A stretch of DNA of 64,000 nucleotides, from the NCBI GenBank assembly GCA_030653985.1, contig JAURYJ010000020.1, positions 1 to 64,000 of the forward strand, in the 5' to 3' direction. The stretch comes from Methylobacter sp. (lineage in GTDB: Bacteria > Pseudomonadota > Gammaproteobacteria > Methylococcales > Methylomonadaceae). The translations under genes were made by a program, and so were the position numbers. Below the pieces are notes generated by a model, which saw only the letters and a list, made by a program, of their open reading frames with translations, was not told where the DNA came from and did no database searches. This document shows positions 9,128-18,018 of the stretch, piece after piece (within the stretch, counting starts at the first letter, position 1; each line of letters starts with the position of its first letter).

Positions 9128-9360
9128 TCACTAAAACAGTAGACAGTATATAATTTCGTGGTTTTATCCTGGAGTAGCCTAAAATTCCACCGTTAAAAGT
9201 GAGGATATAAGTGGCTCAATTGACGGCTATCGATATGTCGTTGTCTCAAATCATCCCTAATGCTAGGATAAAAATAGAAGTGAAGATTTTATTCTGTTTT
9301 TGCGAAAATCAAGCTGTGACAGTAAAAATCTTAAAAATAAAAGTATATCAGTAAAGAAAA
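9128..9360. other. Intergenic region between hypF and the secA leader
   Basis: This is the upstream region of hypF and part of the secA leader region. A TATACT hexamer near 9138-9143 read on the minus strand could be the hypF -10 box. A 47-codon frame starting with GTG at 9211 and ending at 9354 (plus strand) has a weak ribosome site and no recognisable similarity, so I do not call it a gene. There is no tnpB-like frame here, which matters for the solitary omega-RNA-like sequence that follows. Confidence 0.5.
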
Positions 9361-9502
9361 CCGTAGGATATACGGGGTTCGTCTGTGAAGTGAGCAATGC
9401 AGTCATGTTGCCAGCAGCAGAAACCAGTGAGTAGTAGCAATGCACGCTCACTCCTGAGTAACATCAGGAATCCTTTTTCTTTAGGGTGAAGGAGGATATC
9501 AA
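9361..9502 (+). ncRNA. Solitary omega-RNA-like IS200/IS605 right end fused to the secA leader
   Basis: It aligns along its length with 1-142, sharing GTCTGTGAAGTGAGC, CCAGCAGCAGAAACCAGTGA and the terminal hairpin, and ends in GAGGATATCAA at 9492-9502. In IS200/IS605 elements this end is the 3' end of the omega-RNA scaffold, and the ~20 nt after it (here 9503-9522) serve as guide. No tnpB or tnpA frame is present upstream, so this is a stand-alone relic or an orphan RNA gene. It ends only 34 nt before the secA start codon, so any transcript would be continuous with secA mRNA. Confidence 0.6.
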
Positions 9503-9536
9503 TCAATCATTTACTAAATTCATACCGGAAAAAAAC

Positions 9537-12263
9537 ATGCTGGGTAAGTTGGTTAGATTTGTTATAGGGAGCCGTAACGACAGGCTGATAAAGAAGAAAA
9601 GGGCAGTGGTCAAAAAGATCAATGCCTTGGCTTCTGAGTACGAAAAATTATCTGATGATGTCTTAAAGGCAAAAACTCAGGAGTTTCGTGATCGCTTGGC
9701 ACAAGGTGAAAAGCTGGACAATCTGCTTCCAGAAGCGTTTGCAACAGTCAAGGAAGCGTCGACCAGAGTTTTCGGTATGCGCCATTTCGATGTGCAGTTG
9801 ATCGGCGGCATGATCCTTGATGACGGTAAAATTGCCGAAATGAAAACGGGGGAGGGTAAAACCTTAATGTCTACTTTGGCGGCCTATCTCAATGCCTTAC
9901 CAGGACGCGGCGTACATGTTGTTACCGTTAATGATTATTTAGCCAAGCGCGATTCCGAATGGATGGGCAAGCTATACAGCTTTCTGGGCTTGACGACCGG
10001 TGTGATTATCAGTCAGATGGAAAGCGACGAGCGGCGTAAAGCCTACGCGTCAGACATTACTTATGGCACCAACAACGAATTCGGTTTTGATTATCTGCGC
10101 GACAATATGACTTTTAGTCTGGAGCAGAAAGTCCAGCGGGATTTAAGCTTTGCTATTATTGATGAGGTGGATTCGATTCTTATCGATGAGGCTAGAACGC
10201 CGTTGATTATTTCCGGGCCTACCGAAGAAGGCACTGAAATATATATCAAAATCAACGAGATCATCCCGTTCCTGACCAAGCAGGAAAAAGAGGGCGAACC
10301 GGGCGATTATTCGGTTGATGAAAAAGTACGCCAGTTGTATCTGACCGAAGCAGGCCACGAACGGATTGAGAGTTTAATGGTCGAACATGGTTTGATGGCG
10401 GAAGGCAGTAGTTTGTATGATGCGACCAATATTCGCCTGATGCATTACATTAATGCCTCATTGCGCGGACATGTGTTATTCAGAAAAGATGTTGATTATA
10501 TCGTTGCCAATGATGAAGTCGTCATCGTTGATGAATTTACCGGTCGGATCATGCCGGGACGGCGTTGGTCGGAGGGCTTGCATCAGGCGATTGAAGCCAA
10601 AGAGTATGTTTCCATTCAAAATGAAAACCAGACCCTGGCCTCGATTACTTTCCAGAACTATTTTCGCTTGTACGAAAAACTGTCGGGTATGACCGGTACT
10701 GCAGATACCGAAGCGTTCGAACTGAACAAGATTTATGGTCTTGAAGTTGTCGTCATTCCTACGCATCGCAACATGATTCGTAAGGATTTGGGCGACGTAG
10801 TGTTTTTGACCACCGACGAGAAATATGTCGCCGTTGCCGATGATATTAAAGACTGCGTTAGTCGTGGACAACCGGTGTTGGTAGGAACCACGTCGATTGA
10901 AAACTCCGAGCGGTTGTCTGCGTTATTGAACAAGCAAGGCATTAAACACGAAGTGCTTAACGCCAAACAACACGAGCGCGAAGCCCATATCATCGAACAA
11001 GCCGGTATGCCGGGAGCGGTCACTATCGCCACCAACATGGCCGGACGGGGTACCGATATTGTACTTGGCGGCAATCTGGAAGCGGAATTTTCGGCATTGG
11101 GCGAAGATGCCGGTGACGCCGATAAAGAACGGGTGCGTGGCGCTTGGTTGGACAGGCACGAGCAAGTTATCGCCACTGGCGGTTTGCATGTTATCGGTTC
11201 GGAACGTCATGAGTCGCGGCGTATCGACAACCAGTTAAGAGGTCGTTCGGGTCGTCAGGGTGATCCAGGTTCAACCCGTTTCTATCTGTCGCTGCAAGAT
11301 GATTTGATGCGTATTTTTGCCTCGGATCGGGTGGCGGGTTTAATGCAGAAATTAGGCATGGGAAATGGCGAAGCCATTGAGCATCCTTGGGTAACCCGTT
11401 CTATCGAAAGCGCTCAGCGTAAGGTTGAGGGGCGTAACTTCGATGTACGTAAGGAAATCCTGGCCTATGATGATGTCGCCAATGATCAGCGCAAGGTGGT
11501 TTACGCGCAGCGTAATGAGCTGATGGCGGCAGAGGAAATCTCCGGCATTATCACCGCGATACGCGAAGATGTGGTTAATAATGTCATTACCCAGTATATT
11601 CCGCCAAAAACTATGGTCGAACAGTGGGATACCAAGGGGCTGGAAGATCATTTGCATCAGGAATTCAATGTTGAAATCCCCGTGCGTAAAATGCTGGCTG
11701 AAGATCACGCATTGCATGAAGATTCTTTACGTAAGCGTATTATCGATATTTTAGAGCAAAGCCATAAAGATAAAGAACAGCAGATGTCTAAAGACGTGAT
11801 GCAACACTTTGAGAAGTCGGTGATGCTGCAAGTGCTGGATAACAGCTGGAAAGAGCATCTGGCGGCGATGGATTATTTGCGTCAGGGCATACATTTTAGA
11901 GGTTATGCGCAAAAAGATCCTAAGCAGGAATACAAGCGCGAAGCATTTGAGATGTTTACCAGTCTGCTTGAACATCTCAAGTATGAAGTGATAGGCATTT
12001 TGTTTAAAGTTCAGATCAGGCAGGAAGAGGATGTTCATGCTATTGATGAGCAAATGCAAGCACCCAAAGAAATGCATTTTGAGCATGCACCGGCGCCTGC
12101 TTTGGATGCTTATGAGCAGTCATTGCTTGCTGAGCCTGAACAGGAAGATGTTACTGCTACAGAGCAGCCATTTATCAGGGATGGTAATAAAGTGGGTCGT
12201 AATGATCCTTGTCCTTGCGGTTCGGGCAAGAAGTTTAAACAGTGTCACGGCAAGTTAAGTTGA
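9537..12263 (+). CDS. secA: Preprotein translocase ATPase SecA
   Basis: A 908-residue motor of the Sec export pathway at the SecYEG channel. The start [16 protein letters not shown] at 9537 matches the conserved SecA N-terminus. A longer GTG start at 9486 lies inside the omega-RNA-like repeat and would add 17 alien residues. Visible motifs include MKTGEGKT (Walker A), [21 protein letters not shown] (DEAD-type Walker B region), the [10 protein letters not shown] and [10 protein letters not shown] helicase-type motifs, and the C-terminal zinc site [14 protein letters not shown]. The ribosome site before ATG 9537 is weak (CCGGA); the strong AAGGAGG at 9489-9495 is too distant. A hairpin follows at 12273-12293. 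Confidence 0.98.
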   Translation: MLGKLVRFVIGSRNDRLIKKKRAVVKKINALASEYEKLSDDVLKAKTQEFRDRLAQGEKLDNLLPEAFATVKEASTRVFGMRHFDVQLIGGMILDDGKIAEMKTGEGKTLMSTLAAYLNALPGRGVHVVTVNDYLAKRDSEWMGKLYSFLGLTTGVIISQMESDERRKAYASDITYGTNNEFGFDYLRDNMTFSLEQKVQRDLSFAIIDEVDSILIDEARTPLIISGPTEEGTEIYIKINEIIPFLTKQEKEGEPGDYSVDEKVRQLYLTEAGHERIESLMVEHGLMAEGSSLYDATNIRLMHYINASLRGHVLFRKDVDYIVANDEVVIVDEFTGRIMPGRRWSEGLHQAIEAKEYVSIQNENQTLASITFQNYFRLYEKLSGMTGTADTEAFELNKIYGLEVVVIPTHRNMIRKDLGDVVFLTTDEKYVAVADDIKDCVSRGQPVLVGTTSIENSERLSALLNKQGIKHEVLNAKQHEREAHIIEQAGMPGAVTIATNMAGRGTDIVLGGNLEAEFSALGEDAGDADKERVRGAWLDRHEQVIATGGLHVIGSERHESRRIDNQLRGRSGRQGDPGSTRFYLSLQDDLMRIFASDRVAGLMQKLGMGNGEAIEHPWVTRSIESAQRKVEGRNFDVRKEILAYDDVANDQRKVVYAQRNELMAAEEISGIITAIREDVVNNVITQYIPPKTMVEQWDTKGLEDHLHQEFNVEIPVRKMLAEDHALHEDSLRKRIIDILEQSHKDKEQQMSKDVMQHFEKSVMLQVLDNSWKEHLAAMDYLRQGIHFRGYAQKDPKQEYKREAFEMFTSLLEHLKYEVIGILFKVQIRQEEDVHAIDEQMQAPKEMHFEHAPAPALDAYEQSLLAEPEQEDVTATEQPFIRDGNKVGRNDPCPCGSGKKFKQCHGKLS

Positions 12264-12272
12264 TTTGATTTA

Positions 12273-12293
12273 GATGCGCAGTTAACGCGCATC
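12273..12293 (+). terminator. Hairpin after secA
   Basis: GATGCGC and GCGCATC form a 7-bp stem 9 bp after the secA stop. No T-run follows, so it may be a processing or weak termination structure rather than a standard intrinsic terminator. Confidence 0.4.
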
Positions 12294-12317
12294 GCGAAGC
12301 TTGGTGTTACGTTTTTT

Positions 12318-12361
12318 CAAAGCCAGCTTTACCTACATGGATGTAGGTAAAGCTGGCTTTG
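12318..12361. repeat. Perfect 44-bp palindrome between secA and mrcA
   Basis: Two perfect 21-bp arms (starting CAAAGCCAGCTTTACC) face each other across a 2-bp centre, CATGGATG. No T-run follows on either strand, so it is not a standard terminator. The CATGGATG centre recurs in the tandem repeat at 14908-15047, which suggests a family of dispersed palindromes. Confidence 0.85.
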
Positions 12362-12418
12362 GTCGTTGTGCCGTTTTTCTAACGACTGAGTGCTCACCCA
12401 TATCTACGCCGACCTGTT

Positions 12419-14737
12419 TCAAAACAAGTCTTCTATCGATCTTTCGGCGGCATGATCGTAACTCTGTGTCGAGTCGTTCGATCTGAAGCTAGTGGGCACA
12501 TGATCTGCTTGAAAGAACTCCCATATGCCATCGCTATTATTGGATGTGGTTAACAGGCCGGTCTTGGGGCTTATAAAAGCCTTGACTATGCCCGTCGGCA
12601 CTTCAAGAGGTTTTTCCGCTGTGTCTTTCAGCGCCGTCCTCATAAAATCAACCCACATCGGTAATGCAGTGACGCCGCCTGTTTCACGATTTCCCAGTGG
12701 CGAGAAATCATCAAATCCAACCCACGCAATGGCTACATTGGACTGCGTATAGCCGTTAAACCAGGCATCCCGCTGTTCATTTGTCGTGCCTGTTTTTCCG
12801 GCAAGATCCTGTCTACCCAGTACTTTAGCGCCTGTTGCGGTGCCGTGTTGAACGACATCTCTTAATAACGAATTCAGCAGAAAACAAATTTGCGGGCTAA
12901 TAATCCGGGGTGCGTAGTTGCGGTTTAATTCCTGGTTGCTATCGCAGCTAGGGCAGGCAGTTTTAGGTTTGGCCTGATAAATAATTTCACCCTCGTTGGA
13001 TTCAATGCGTTCAATAAAATAGGGTTTGATCAGGAAGCCGCCGTTGGCAAAGGTGGCGTAAAGCCTTGCCATTTGTAGCGGGGATGCGTAACCGCTACCT
13101 AATGCCAGGGACAAGGTTTTAGGGATTTGTTGTTCGGTAAAGCCAAAGCGCAATGCCGTTGCAACGGCTTTTTCAACGCCCATTTCTTTTAACAGGCGAA
13201 TGGAAATAATGTTTCTTGAGTGGGTTAACGCTGACCTAATACTGGTCGGGCCATAGAATCGTTTACTGTAGTTTTCGGGTCGCCACTCGTTTTCCTTGCC
13301 GGGATTGTCGATGATCGGTGCGTCGTTAATAAGGCTGGCAGCGGTGTAGCCTTGTTCCAGAGCCGTGGTGTAAATAATCGGTTTAAAACCTGACCCAGGC
13401 TGTCTTTTTGATTGAGTAACGCGATTGTATTTGTTGCGAAAAAAATCGAAACCACCGGTTAATGCTAAAATGGCACCATTGGATGGATCTAATGAAACAA
13501 ATGCGCCTTCCGTCTCGGGTATTTGCGTTAAAGCCCAGCTATTATTTTGAAGTTGACGAACACGGATAATATCGCCGATTTGTAGGGGCGACCGGCCGGT
13601 CGCCCTTACTGCCCATTTAAAGTTTTCCTGCGGTATTTCAATGAGGGTTTTGTCTTGAAGGTTGGCCGTTACGAGATTGTTTTTTACCTGTAGAACGGTG
13701 GCGGGTAGGGTGTCGCCTATTTTTGTAGGGGCGACTTCAGTCGCCTTTTGACACACTGGGCGACTGAGGTCGCCCTTACAATGACGGTATCCGTGGCGTT
13801 CGTCATAGGCGTGTAAGGTATTGGCAAGCGCCTGGTTTGCTGCTGTTTGCAGCGCGCTGTTTAGGGTTGTGTAGACTTTGAATCCAGAGGTGTAGGCTTG
13901 CTCGCCATAAAGCTCGAAAATTTTTTGTCGTACCATTTCAGCTAAATAAAATGCTGAAATTTCAGGGGAAATCGATTGCAATCTTGCGCTGGAGGGTTGC
14001 CGGGATGCATTCTCATAGTCCTGTTGAGTGATGTGCTTAAGTTCAAGCATGCGCTGCAAGACATAATTGCGCCGTTCAATGGATCGTACTTCATTAGTGA
14101 TGGGGTTGTATAGGGAGGGTGCTTTAGGCAGGCCTGCAATCATCGCGTGTTCGGCCAAGCTAAGCTCAGATAAGGATTTGCCGTAATAAGTTTGAGCTGC
14201 GGCATCAATACCATAGGCTCTGTGCCCCATAAATATTTGATTTAAATAGAGTTCAAGAATTTTTTCTTTCGGATACTCCTGTTCTATTTTTAACGCCAGC
14301 ATGATTTCCTTTAGCTTGCGAGTGTAAGTTTTTTCATTGCTCAGCAGGAAGTTTCGGGTAACTTGCATGGTGATAGTGCTGCCTCCCTGTTTTTTCTTGC
14401 CGGTTAAGGCGAGTTGCAGACCAGCTCGAAGCAAGCCTTTAAAGTCGACGCCGGGGTGCTGATAAAAACTGTCATCTTCTGCGGCAATGAAGGCGTTAAT
14501 CAGTTGCTGAGGAACGTCCTCTATATTAATCGGTGTGCGTTTCTTTTCGCCGAATTGGGCAATCAGCAGATTATCTTTGGTGTAAATGCTTAAGGGTATC
14601 TGATATTTAACATTACGCAGGGTCTTAATATCAGGTAGGTCGACTGAAATTTTGTTGTATAAGAAATAGCCTGAAATGGCAGCGGATAACGTGATGGTCA
14701 TAAAAAAAATAACCAGCCATTTTAAAATTTTAGCCAC
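12419..14737 (-). CDS. mrcA: Penicillin-binding protein 1A (bifunctional transglycosylase/transpeptidase)
   Basis: A 772-residue class A PBP anchored in the inner membrane by an N-terminal segment (about residues 5-27). The glycosyltransferase domain shows AAEDDSFYQHPGVDFKG with the catalytic glutamate, QGGSTITMQVTRN and EKILELYLNQ. The transpeptidase domain shows the SxxK motif SGFK (QPGSGFKPIIY), SRN, and KTGT (LAGKTGTTNEQ). It polymerises and cross-links peptidoglycan in the periplasm. Two GC-rich palindromes (13582-13609 and 13725-13779) lie in frame in the segment between the two catalytic domains and add residues such as KGDLSRPVCQKATEVAP. It is divergent from the pil operon, a common arrangement in gammaproteobacteria. 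Confidence 0.95.
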   Translation of the reverse strand: MAKILKWLVIFFMTITLSAAISGYFLYNKISVDLPDIKTLRNVKYQIPLSIYTKDNLLIAQFGEKKRTPINIEDVPQQLINAFIAAEDDSFYQHPGVDFKGLLRAGLQLALTGKKKQGGSTITMQVTRNFLLSNEKTYTRKLKEIMLALKIEQEYPKEKILELYLNQIFMGHRAYGIDAAAQTYYGKSLSELSLAEHAMIAGLPKAPSLYNPITNEVRSIERRNYVLQRMLELKHITQQDYENASRQPSSARLQSISPEISAFYLAEMVRQKIFELYGEQAYTSGFKVYTTLNSALQTAANQALANTLHAYDERHGYRHCKGDLSRPVCQKATEVAPTKIGDTLPATVLQVKNNLVTANLQDKTLIEIPQENFKWAVRATGRSPLQIGDIIRVRQLQNNSWALTQIPETEGAFVSLDPSNGAILALTGGFDFFRNKYNRVTQSKRQPGSGFKPIIYTTALEQGYTAASLINDAPIIDNPGKENEWRPENYSKRFYGPTSIRSALTHSRNIISIRLLKEMGVEKAVATALRFGFTEQQIPKTLSLALGSGYASPLQMARLYATFANGGFLIKPYFIERIESNEGEIIYQAKPKTACPSCDSNQELNRNYAPRIISPQICFLLNSLLRDVVQHGTATGAKVLGRQDLAGKTGTTNEQRDAWFNGYTQSNVAIAWVGFDDFSPLGNRETGGVTALPMWVDFMRTALKDTAEKPLEVPTGIVKAFISPKTGLLTTSNNSDGIWEFFQADHVPTSFRSNDSTQSYDHAAERSIEDLF
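13582..13609. repeat. 28-bp palindromic element inside mrcA
   Basis: GTAGGGGCGACCGG is followed by its near-perfect complement CCGGTCGCCCTTAC (one mismatch). It is in frame within mrcA and is translated around residues 376-385 as RATGRSPLQ. Confidence 0.8.
13725..13779. repeat. 55-bp palindromic element inside mrcA
   Basis: Inverted 21-bp arms with two mismatches (GTAGGGGCGACTTCAGTCGC.. and its counterpart) surround a 13-bp spacer. It is in frame within mrcA around residues 319-338. It has the same outer consensus (GTAGGGGCGA ... TCGCCCTTAC) as the hypF element but a different inner sequence. Confidence 0.85.
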
Positions 14738-15154
14738 AAGTGATCCTGGGAAACGGTAAGGGCAAAGATAAAAAAGTCGTCCCTTGCCGTGTTTTTTCTG
14801 GAGGTGAAAATAACAGGTCGAATAAATAAATCAAACATTTTAAGCATCAAAATAAAAAAGGCTACTATACTTTCGCCGGTAAATAAGGTTTGTAAAGGTT
14901 AATGATAGCCGACGACTGCATGGATGCAGGAGCTAGAGCACCAAAAGTAGGCGCTTTTAGGCGACGCAGGAGCAGTTGCCGACGACTGCATGGATGCAGG
15001 AGCTAGAGCACCAAAAGTAGGCGCTTTTAGGCGACGCAGGAGCAGTTGCCGAGAGTAATGCATTGAGTAGCGTAGCGTTCCCCATAGGTCGGTTTTGCAA
15101 ACAGATCGGTCACAATTGATTGCAGTAGGTATCCAGTTTTTCAAGGGTTATTTC
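14738..15154. other. Divergent intergenic region between mrcA and pilM
   Basis: This must hold the promoters for mrcA (minus) and the pil operon (plus). Most of it is occupied by a 70-bp tandem duplication (14908-15047). AAGGG at 15143-15147 is the pilM ribosome site. I could not place promoter hexamers with confidence. Confidence 0.6.
14908..15047. repeat. Two identical 70-bp tandem copies upstream of pilM
   Basis: The unit begins GCCGACGACTGCATGGATGC and contains two small palindromes, CTGCATGGATGCAG and the imperfect AAAAGTAGGCGCTTTT. The second copy starts at 14978, and the first bases of a third (GCCGA) follow at 15048. The identity of the copies indicates a recent duplication. Confidence 0.95.
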
Positions 15155-16216
15155 ATGAGTTGGTTTAGTCAGAAACAGAGTGCTGTTCTTGGTATTGATA
15201 TCAGTACAGCGGCTATAAAGTTACTCGAATTGAGCAAGGTCGGTGCTCGTTATCGGGTTGAGAGTTATGCAGTAGCACCTCTGCCGCAAGACGCGGTTAT
15301 TGATAAAAATATAGCAAACATCGACGTGATAGCCGATGCGATAAGAATTGCGTTAAAGCAATCTGGATCAAAGCTAAAGCAAGCGTCAGTTGCTGTTGCA
15401 GGATCATCAGTGATGACCAAGGTTATCCCGATGCCTGCTTCATTAACCGATGATGAAATGGAAGAGCAAATTATGGTTGAGGCAGATCAGTATGTGCCCT
15501 ATTCGCTTGATGAGGTTAATTTCGATTTTGAAGTGCAGGGCGAAAATGAAAGCAACCCGGAAATGGTCAATGTGCTGCTTGCGGCATCGAGAAAAGAAAT
15601 TATTGATGATCGTGTTGAAGCGTTGGCGAAAGCGGGTCTAAAGGCCAAAATTGTCGATGTTGAAGCCTTTGCGATGGAGAATGCCTTTGCCTTGTTGATT
15701 GACCAATTGCCTGATGACGTAGAAAACCAAACGGTTGCCATCGTAGATATCGGGGCAACCATGACCGCTTTAAATGTTTTATATAATTGTCGTACCGTGT
15801 ACACGAGAGAACAGGGTTTTGGTGGCAAGCAGTTGACTGAAGAAATTCAGCGCCGTTACGGATTGACTTATGAAGAAGCGGGCTTGGCAAAAAAGCTGGG
15901 CGGATTGCCGGACAACTATACCGTTGATGTCCTTGATCCGTTTAAGCGCGCAATGGTTCAGCAAATTCAGCGGTCGATACAATTTTTTGTGTCATCAAGC
16001 GCCAATAGACATATCGATAGTCTTATTCTGGCGGGTGGTTGTGCAACCATACCGGGCATCGACAAGTTGGTTCAACAGACGATGGGGGTTCCTGTCGTCA
16101 TCGCTAATCCTTTTATCAATATGGCTTTATCCAACAAGGTAAGACCTCAGGCATTGAGCAATGATGCTTCGGCAATGATGATTGCCTGTGGGCTAGCATT
16201 GAGGAGCTTTGATTAA
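15155..16216 (+). CDS. pilM: Type IV pilus assembly ATPase-like protein PilM
   Basis: A 353-residue actin-like (FtsA/MreB fold) cytoplasmic protein that binds the N-terminal tail of PilN and links the alignment complex to the pilus motors. The start is at 15155 (MSWFSQKQSAVLGIDIS) with AAGGG 8 nt upstream; a frame extension to 15095 lacks support. Motifs: GIDISTAAIKLLELS (phosphate 1), VAIVDIGATMTALNVL and LILAGGCATIPGI (adenosine motif). Its stop overlaps the pilN start (TAATG), the first of a chain of coupled genes pilM-N-O-P-Q. Confidence 0.95.
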   Translation: MSWFSQKQSAVLGIDISTAAIKLLELSKVGARYRVESYAVAPLPQDAVIDKNIANIDVIADAIRIALKQSGSKLKQASVAVAGSSVMTKVIPMPASLTDDEMEEQIMVEADQYVPYSLDEVNFDFEVQGENESNPEMVNVLLAASRKEIIDDRVEALAKAGLKAKIVDVEAFAMENAFALLIDQLPDDVENQTVAIVDIGATMTALNVLYNCRTVYTREQGFGGKQLTEEIQRRYGLTYEEAGLAKKLGGLPDNYTVDVLDPFKRAMVQQIQRSIQFFVSSSANRHIDSLILAGGCATIPGIDKLVQQTMGVPVVIANPFINMALSNKVRPQALSNDASAMMIACGLALRSFD

Positions 16217-16788
16217 TGGCAAAAATCAATTTACTTCCCTGGCGTGAAGAGCTTCGTGCGCAGAAAAAGCAGGATTTTATCAATGCTATTGGCGTGGCTG
16301 TTTTGTGTACAGTCATTATATTTGTCGGCGTGCATCTGTATATCGAGGGGCTAAAGGCCTATCAGGAACAAAGAAATAAAGTTATACAGGATGAAATAGC
16401 GCTATTGGATATAAAAATTGCTCAAATTAAAACGATTGAGGAACAGAAAGCTAAGTTGCTGACAAAAATAGAATTGATTCAGAAGCTACAGGAAAGCCGT
16501 CCGGAGATTGTGCATTTGTTTGATGAGCTGCCCAGGGTTACACCTGATGGGGTTTTTCTGACCAAATTTACTCAAGTGGGTGCAGAGCTGACTTTTGAGG
16601 GCAAGTCGCAATCGAATGCACGTGTTTCTGCATTCATGAGCGCCATTGAATCTTCAGCTTGGTTGAAAATCCCGATGCTTGATGTGATTAAGTCGGTCAA
16701 TAAAGTGACTCCTGAACAGTTAAGCGATTTCACTCTGCATGCCCGGCAGGGTAATCAAAATACCCAGAGCCCGGATGGGGGTAACTAA
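16216..16788 (+). CDS. pilN: Type IV pilus inner membrane protein PilN
   Basis: A 190-residue bitopic inner membrane protein. The cytoplasmic tail begins MAKINLLPWREE, the INLLPWR motif that PilM binds. A transmembrane segment follows (about residues 22-42), then a coiled coil and a small periplasmic domain that pairs with PilO. Start and stop overlap its neighbours by one base each. Length is usual for the family. Confidence 0.96.
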   Translation: MAKINLLPWREELRAQKKQDFINAIGVAVLCTVIIFVGVHLYIEGLKAYQEQRNKVIQDEIALLDIKIAQIKTIEEQKAKLLTKIELIQKLQESRPEIVHLFDELPRVTPDGVFLTKFTQVGAELTFEGKSQSNARVSAFMSAIESSAWLKIPMLDVIKSVNKVTPEQLSDFTLHARQGNQNTQSPDGGN

Positions 16789-17405
16789 TGAATCTGTCAG
16801 ACATTAATTGGGACCCTAATGAGGCTGGGACTTGGCCGTTACCCATTAAAGCGGCAACGATTGTGGTGATATGCATTCTGGTTTTCGGTGCGGGCGTTTA
16901 CTATGACACGCTTGACCAGTTGGCGGCGCTTGATGTTTCCGAACAAAAAGAGCTGGACTTAAAGCAGTCATTTGAGGTGAAACAAAAAAAATCAATCAAC
17001 CTGCAAGATTATCAGGATCAATTGGCGCAAATTGAAATACAGCTGGAAGATATGATTCGGCAAATGCCGACCAAAGAAGAAGTGGCAAGCCTGCTGATTG
17101 ATATTTCCAAGACCGGCTTAGCGAGCGGGCTTGAATTCAGGTTATTCAAGCCCGGCACTCCAATTCGTAAAGACTTTTACTCGGAACTACCTATCAATAT
17201 TGAAGTTACTGGTAAATATGAAGCGCTGGGTTTATTTGTGAGTGGTTTGGCCTCGTTGCCTCGCATCGTTACCGTACATGATGTCAGCATTATTCCCGAA
17301 AGTAAGGAAGGGAAAATGAGGATGGCTGCAACGGTAAAAACCTATAACGAAGGTGATGACGGAGCCGTAAAAACAGTGACCAAGAAGAAAAGGGGGCAAA
17401 AGTAA
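16788..17405 (+). CDS. pilO: Type IV pilus inner membrane protein PilO
   Basis: A 205-residue partner of PilN. It has a short cytoplasmic N-terminus containing DINWDPNEAGTWPLPIKA, one transmembrane segment (about residues 24-42), a coiled coil (LNLQDYQDQLAQIEIQLEDM region) and a periplasmic ferredoxin-like domain with PTKEEVASLLIDIS. It forms the alignment subcomplex connecting PilM to the PilQ secretin through PilP. Coupled to pilN and pilP by one-base overlaps. Confidence 0.96.
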   Translation: MNLSDINWDPNEAGTWPLPIKAATIVVICILVFGAGVYYDTLDQLAALDVSEQKELDLKQSFEVKQKKSINLQDYQDQLAQIEIQLEDMIRQMPTKEEVASLLIDISKTGLASGLEFRLFKPGTPIRKDFYSELPINIEVTGKYEALGLFVSGLASLPRIVTVHDVSIIPESKEGKMRMAATVKTYNEGDDGAVKTVTKKKRGQK

Positions 17406-18004
17406 TGGAATACGACAAGTTACTGTGGGCGCGAATTTATTCGCGCTTTTTAGCACCTACCGCGCGAATAAATTCGCGTCCACACTTGCAGGTCAGTTGC
17501 GTGTTTTTTATGGCTTTACTGGCAGGTTGCGGCAATGATGATTTTTCGGATTTAAATCGGTATGTCTCAGAAGTTAAGGCCAGGCCTAAACAACCGATTA
17601 AATCCTTACCTGAAATCAAAGTCATTGAACCTTTTATCTTTAAACCAGAAGGTCTGCGTGATCCATTTAGGCCGCTGGAGCAGCCTGAACAGACTGAAGG
17701 CGTGGACGTGTCAACAGGTAACGGTATAAAGCCGGATACCACCCGGCGTAAAGAAGAATTGGAATCGTTTCCTCTGGATGGCTTAAAAATGGTGGGCACT
17801 ATCGACATGAGGTCGACTTTGTGGGGATTGGTAAAAGCAAGCGAGGGCACCATTTATCGCGTCAAGGTAGGGCATTATATGGGCAAAAATTATGGCAAAA
17901 TCATACGAATAGTCAGCGATAAAATTGAATTGATGGAAATAGTCCCTGATAAGCCGGGAACATGGCGTGAACAACCCGTTTCAATAGCGTTGACAGAGCA
18001 ATAA
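17405..18004 (+). CDS. pilP: Type IV pilus lipoprotein PilP with palindrome-derived N-terminal insert
   Basis: A 199-residue inner membrane lipoprotein that links PilN/PilO to the PilQ secretin. The lipobox LLAGC sits near residues 39-43, unusually far from the ATG because residues 8-27 (WARIYSRFLAPTARINSRP) are encoded by a palindromic element (17425-17483). The mature part shows FKPEGLRDPFRPLE and the beta domain (LDGLKMVGTI, YRVKVGHYMGKNYGKI) of the family. Start by one-base overlap with pilO. Whether export starts from this ATG, or the signal peptide tolerates the extra 20 residues, cannot be told from sequence; no better start is visible upstream of the hydrophobic core. Confidence 0.93.
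   Translation: MEYDKLLWARIYSRFLAPTARINSRPHLQVSCVFFMALLAGCGNDDFSDLNRYVSEVKARPKQPIKSLPEIKVIEPFIFKPEGLRDPFRPLEQPEQTEGVDVSTGNGIKPDTTRRKEELESFPLDGLKMVGTIDMRSTLWGLVKASEGTIYRVKVGHYMGKNYGKIIRIVSDKIELMEIVPDKPGTWREQPVSIALTEQ
17425..17483. repeat. Palindromic element at the start of pilP
   Basis: Inverted 22-bp arms with one mismatch (GTGGGCGCGAATTTATTCGC.. and its counterpart) surround a 15-bp spacer. It is inserted in frame between the pilP start codon and its signal peptide. The inner core GCGAATTTATTCGC is shared with the hypF element. Confidence 0.9.
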
Positions 18005-18018
18005 AAAAGGATAAAAAG

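Noticed and set aside
9211-9354. 47-codon GTG frame before secA as a possible dciA-like gene
   Set aside because: Too short, poor ribosome site, no recognisable motif, and interrupted before the repeat.
9486-9536. GTG at 9486 as the secA start
   Set aside because: It lies within the omega-RNA-like repeat and adds 17 residues absent from SecA proteins; [16 protein letters not shown] at 9537 matches the family start.
12318-12361. Perfect palindrome considered as a bidirectional terminator between secA and mrcA
   Set aside because: No T-run follows on either strand and the loop is only 2 bp; it fits better with the dispersed CATGGATG palindromes.
14908-15047. Tandem 70-bp repeats considered as a CRISPR array
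   Set aside because: There are only two identical contiguous units, no variable spacers and no cas genes nearby.
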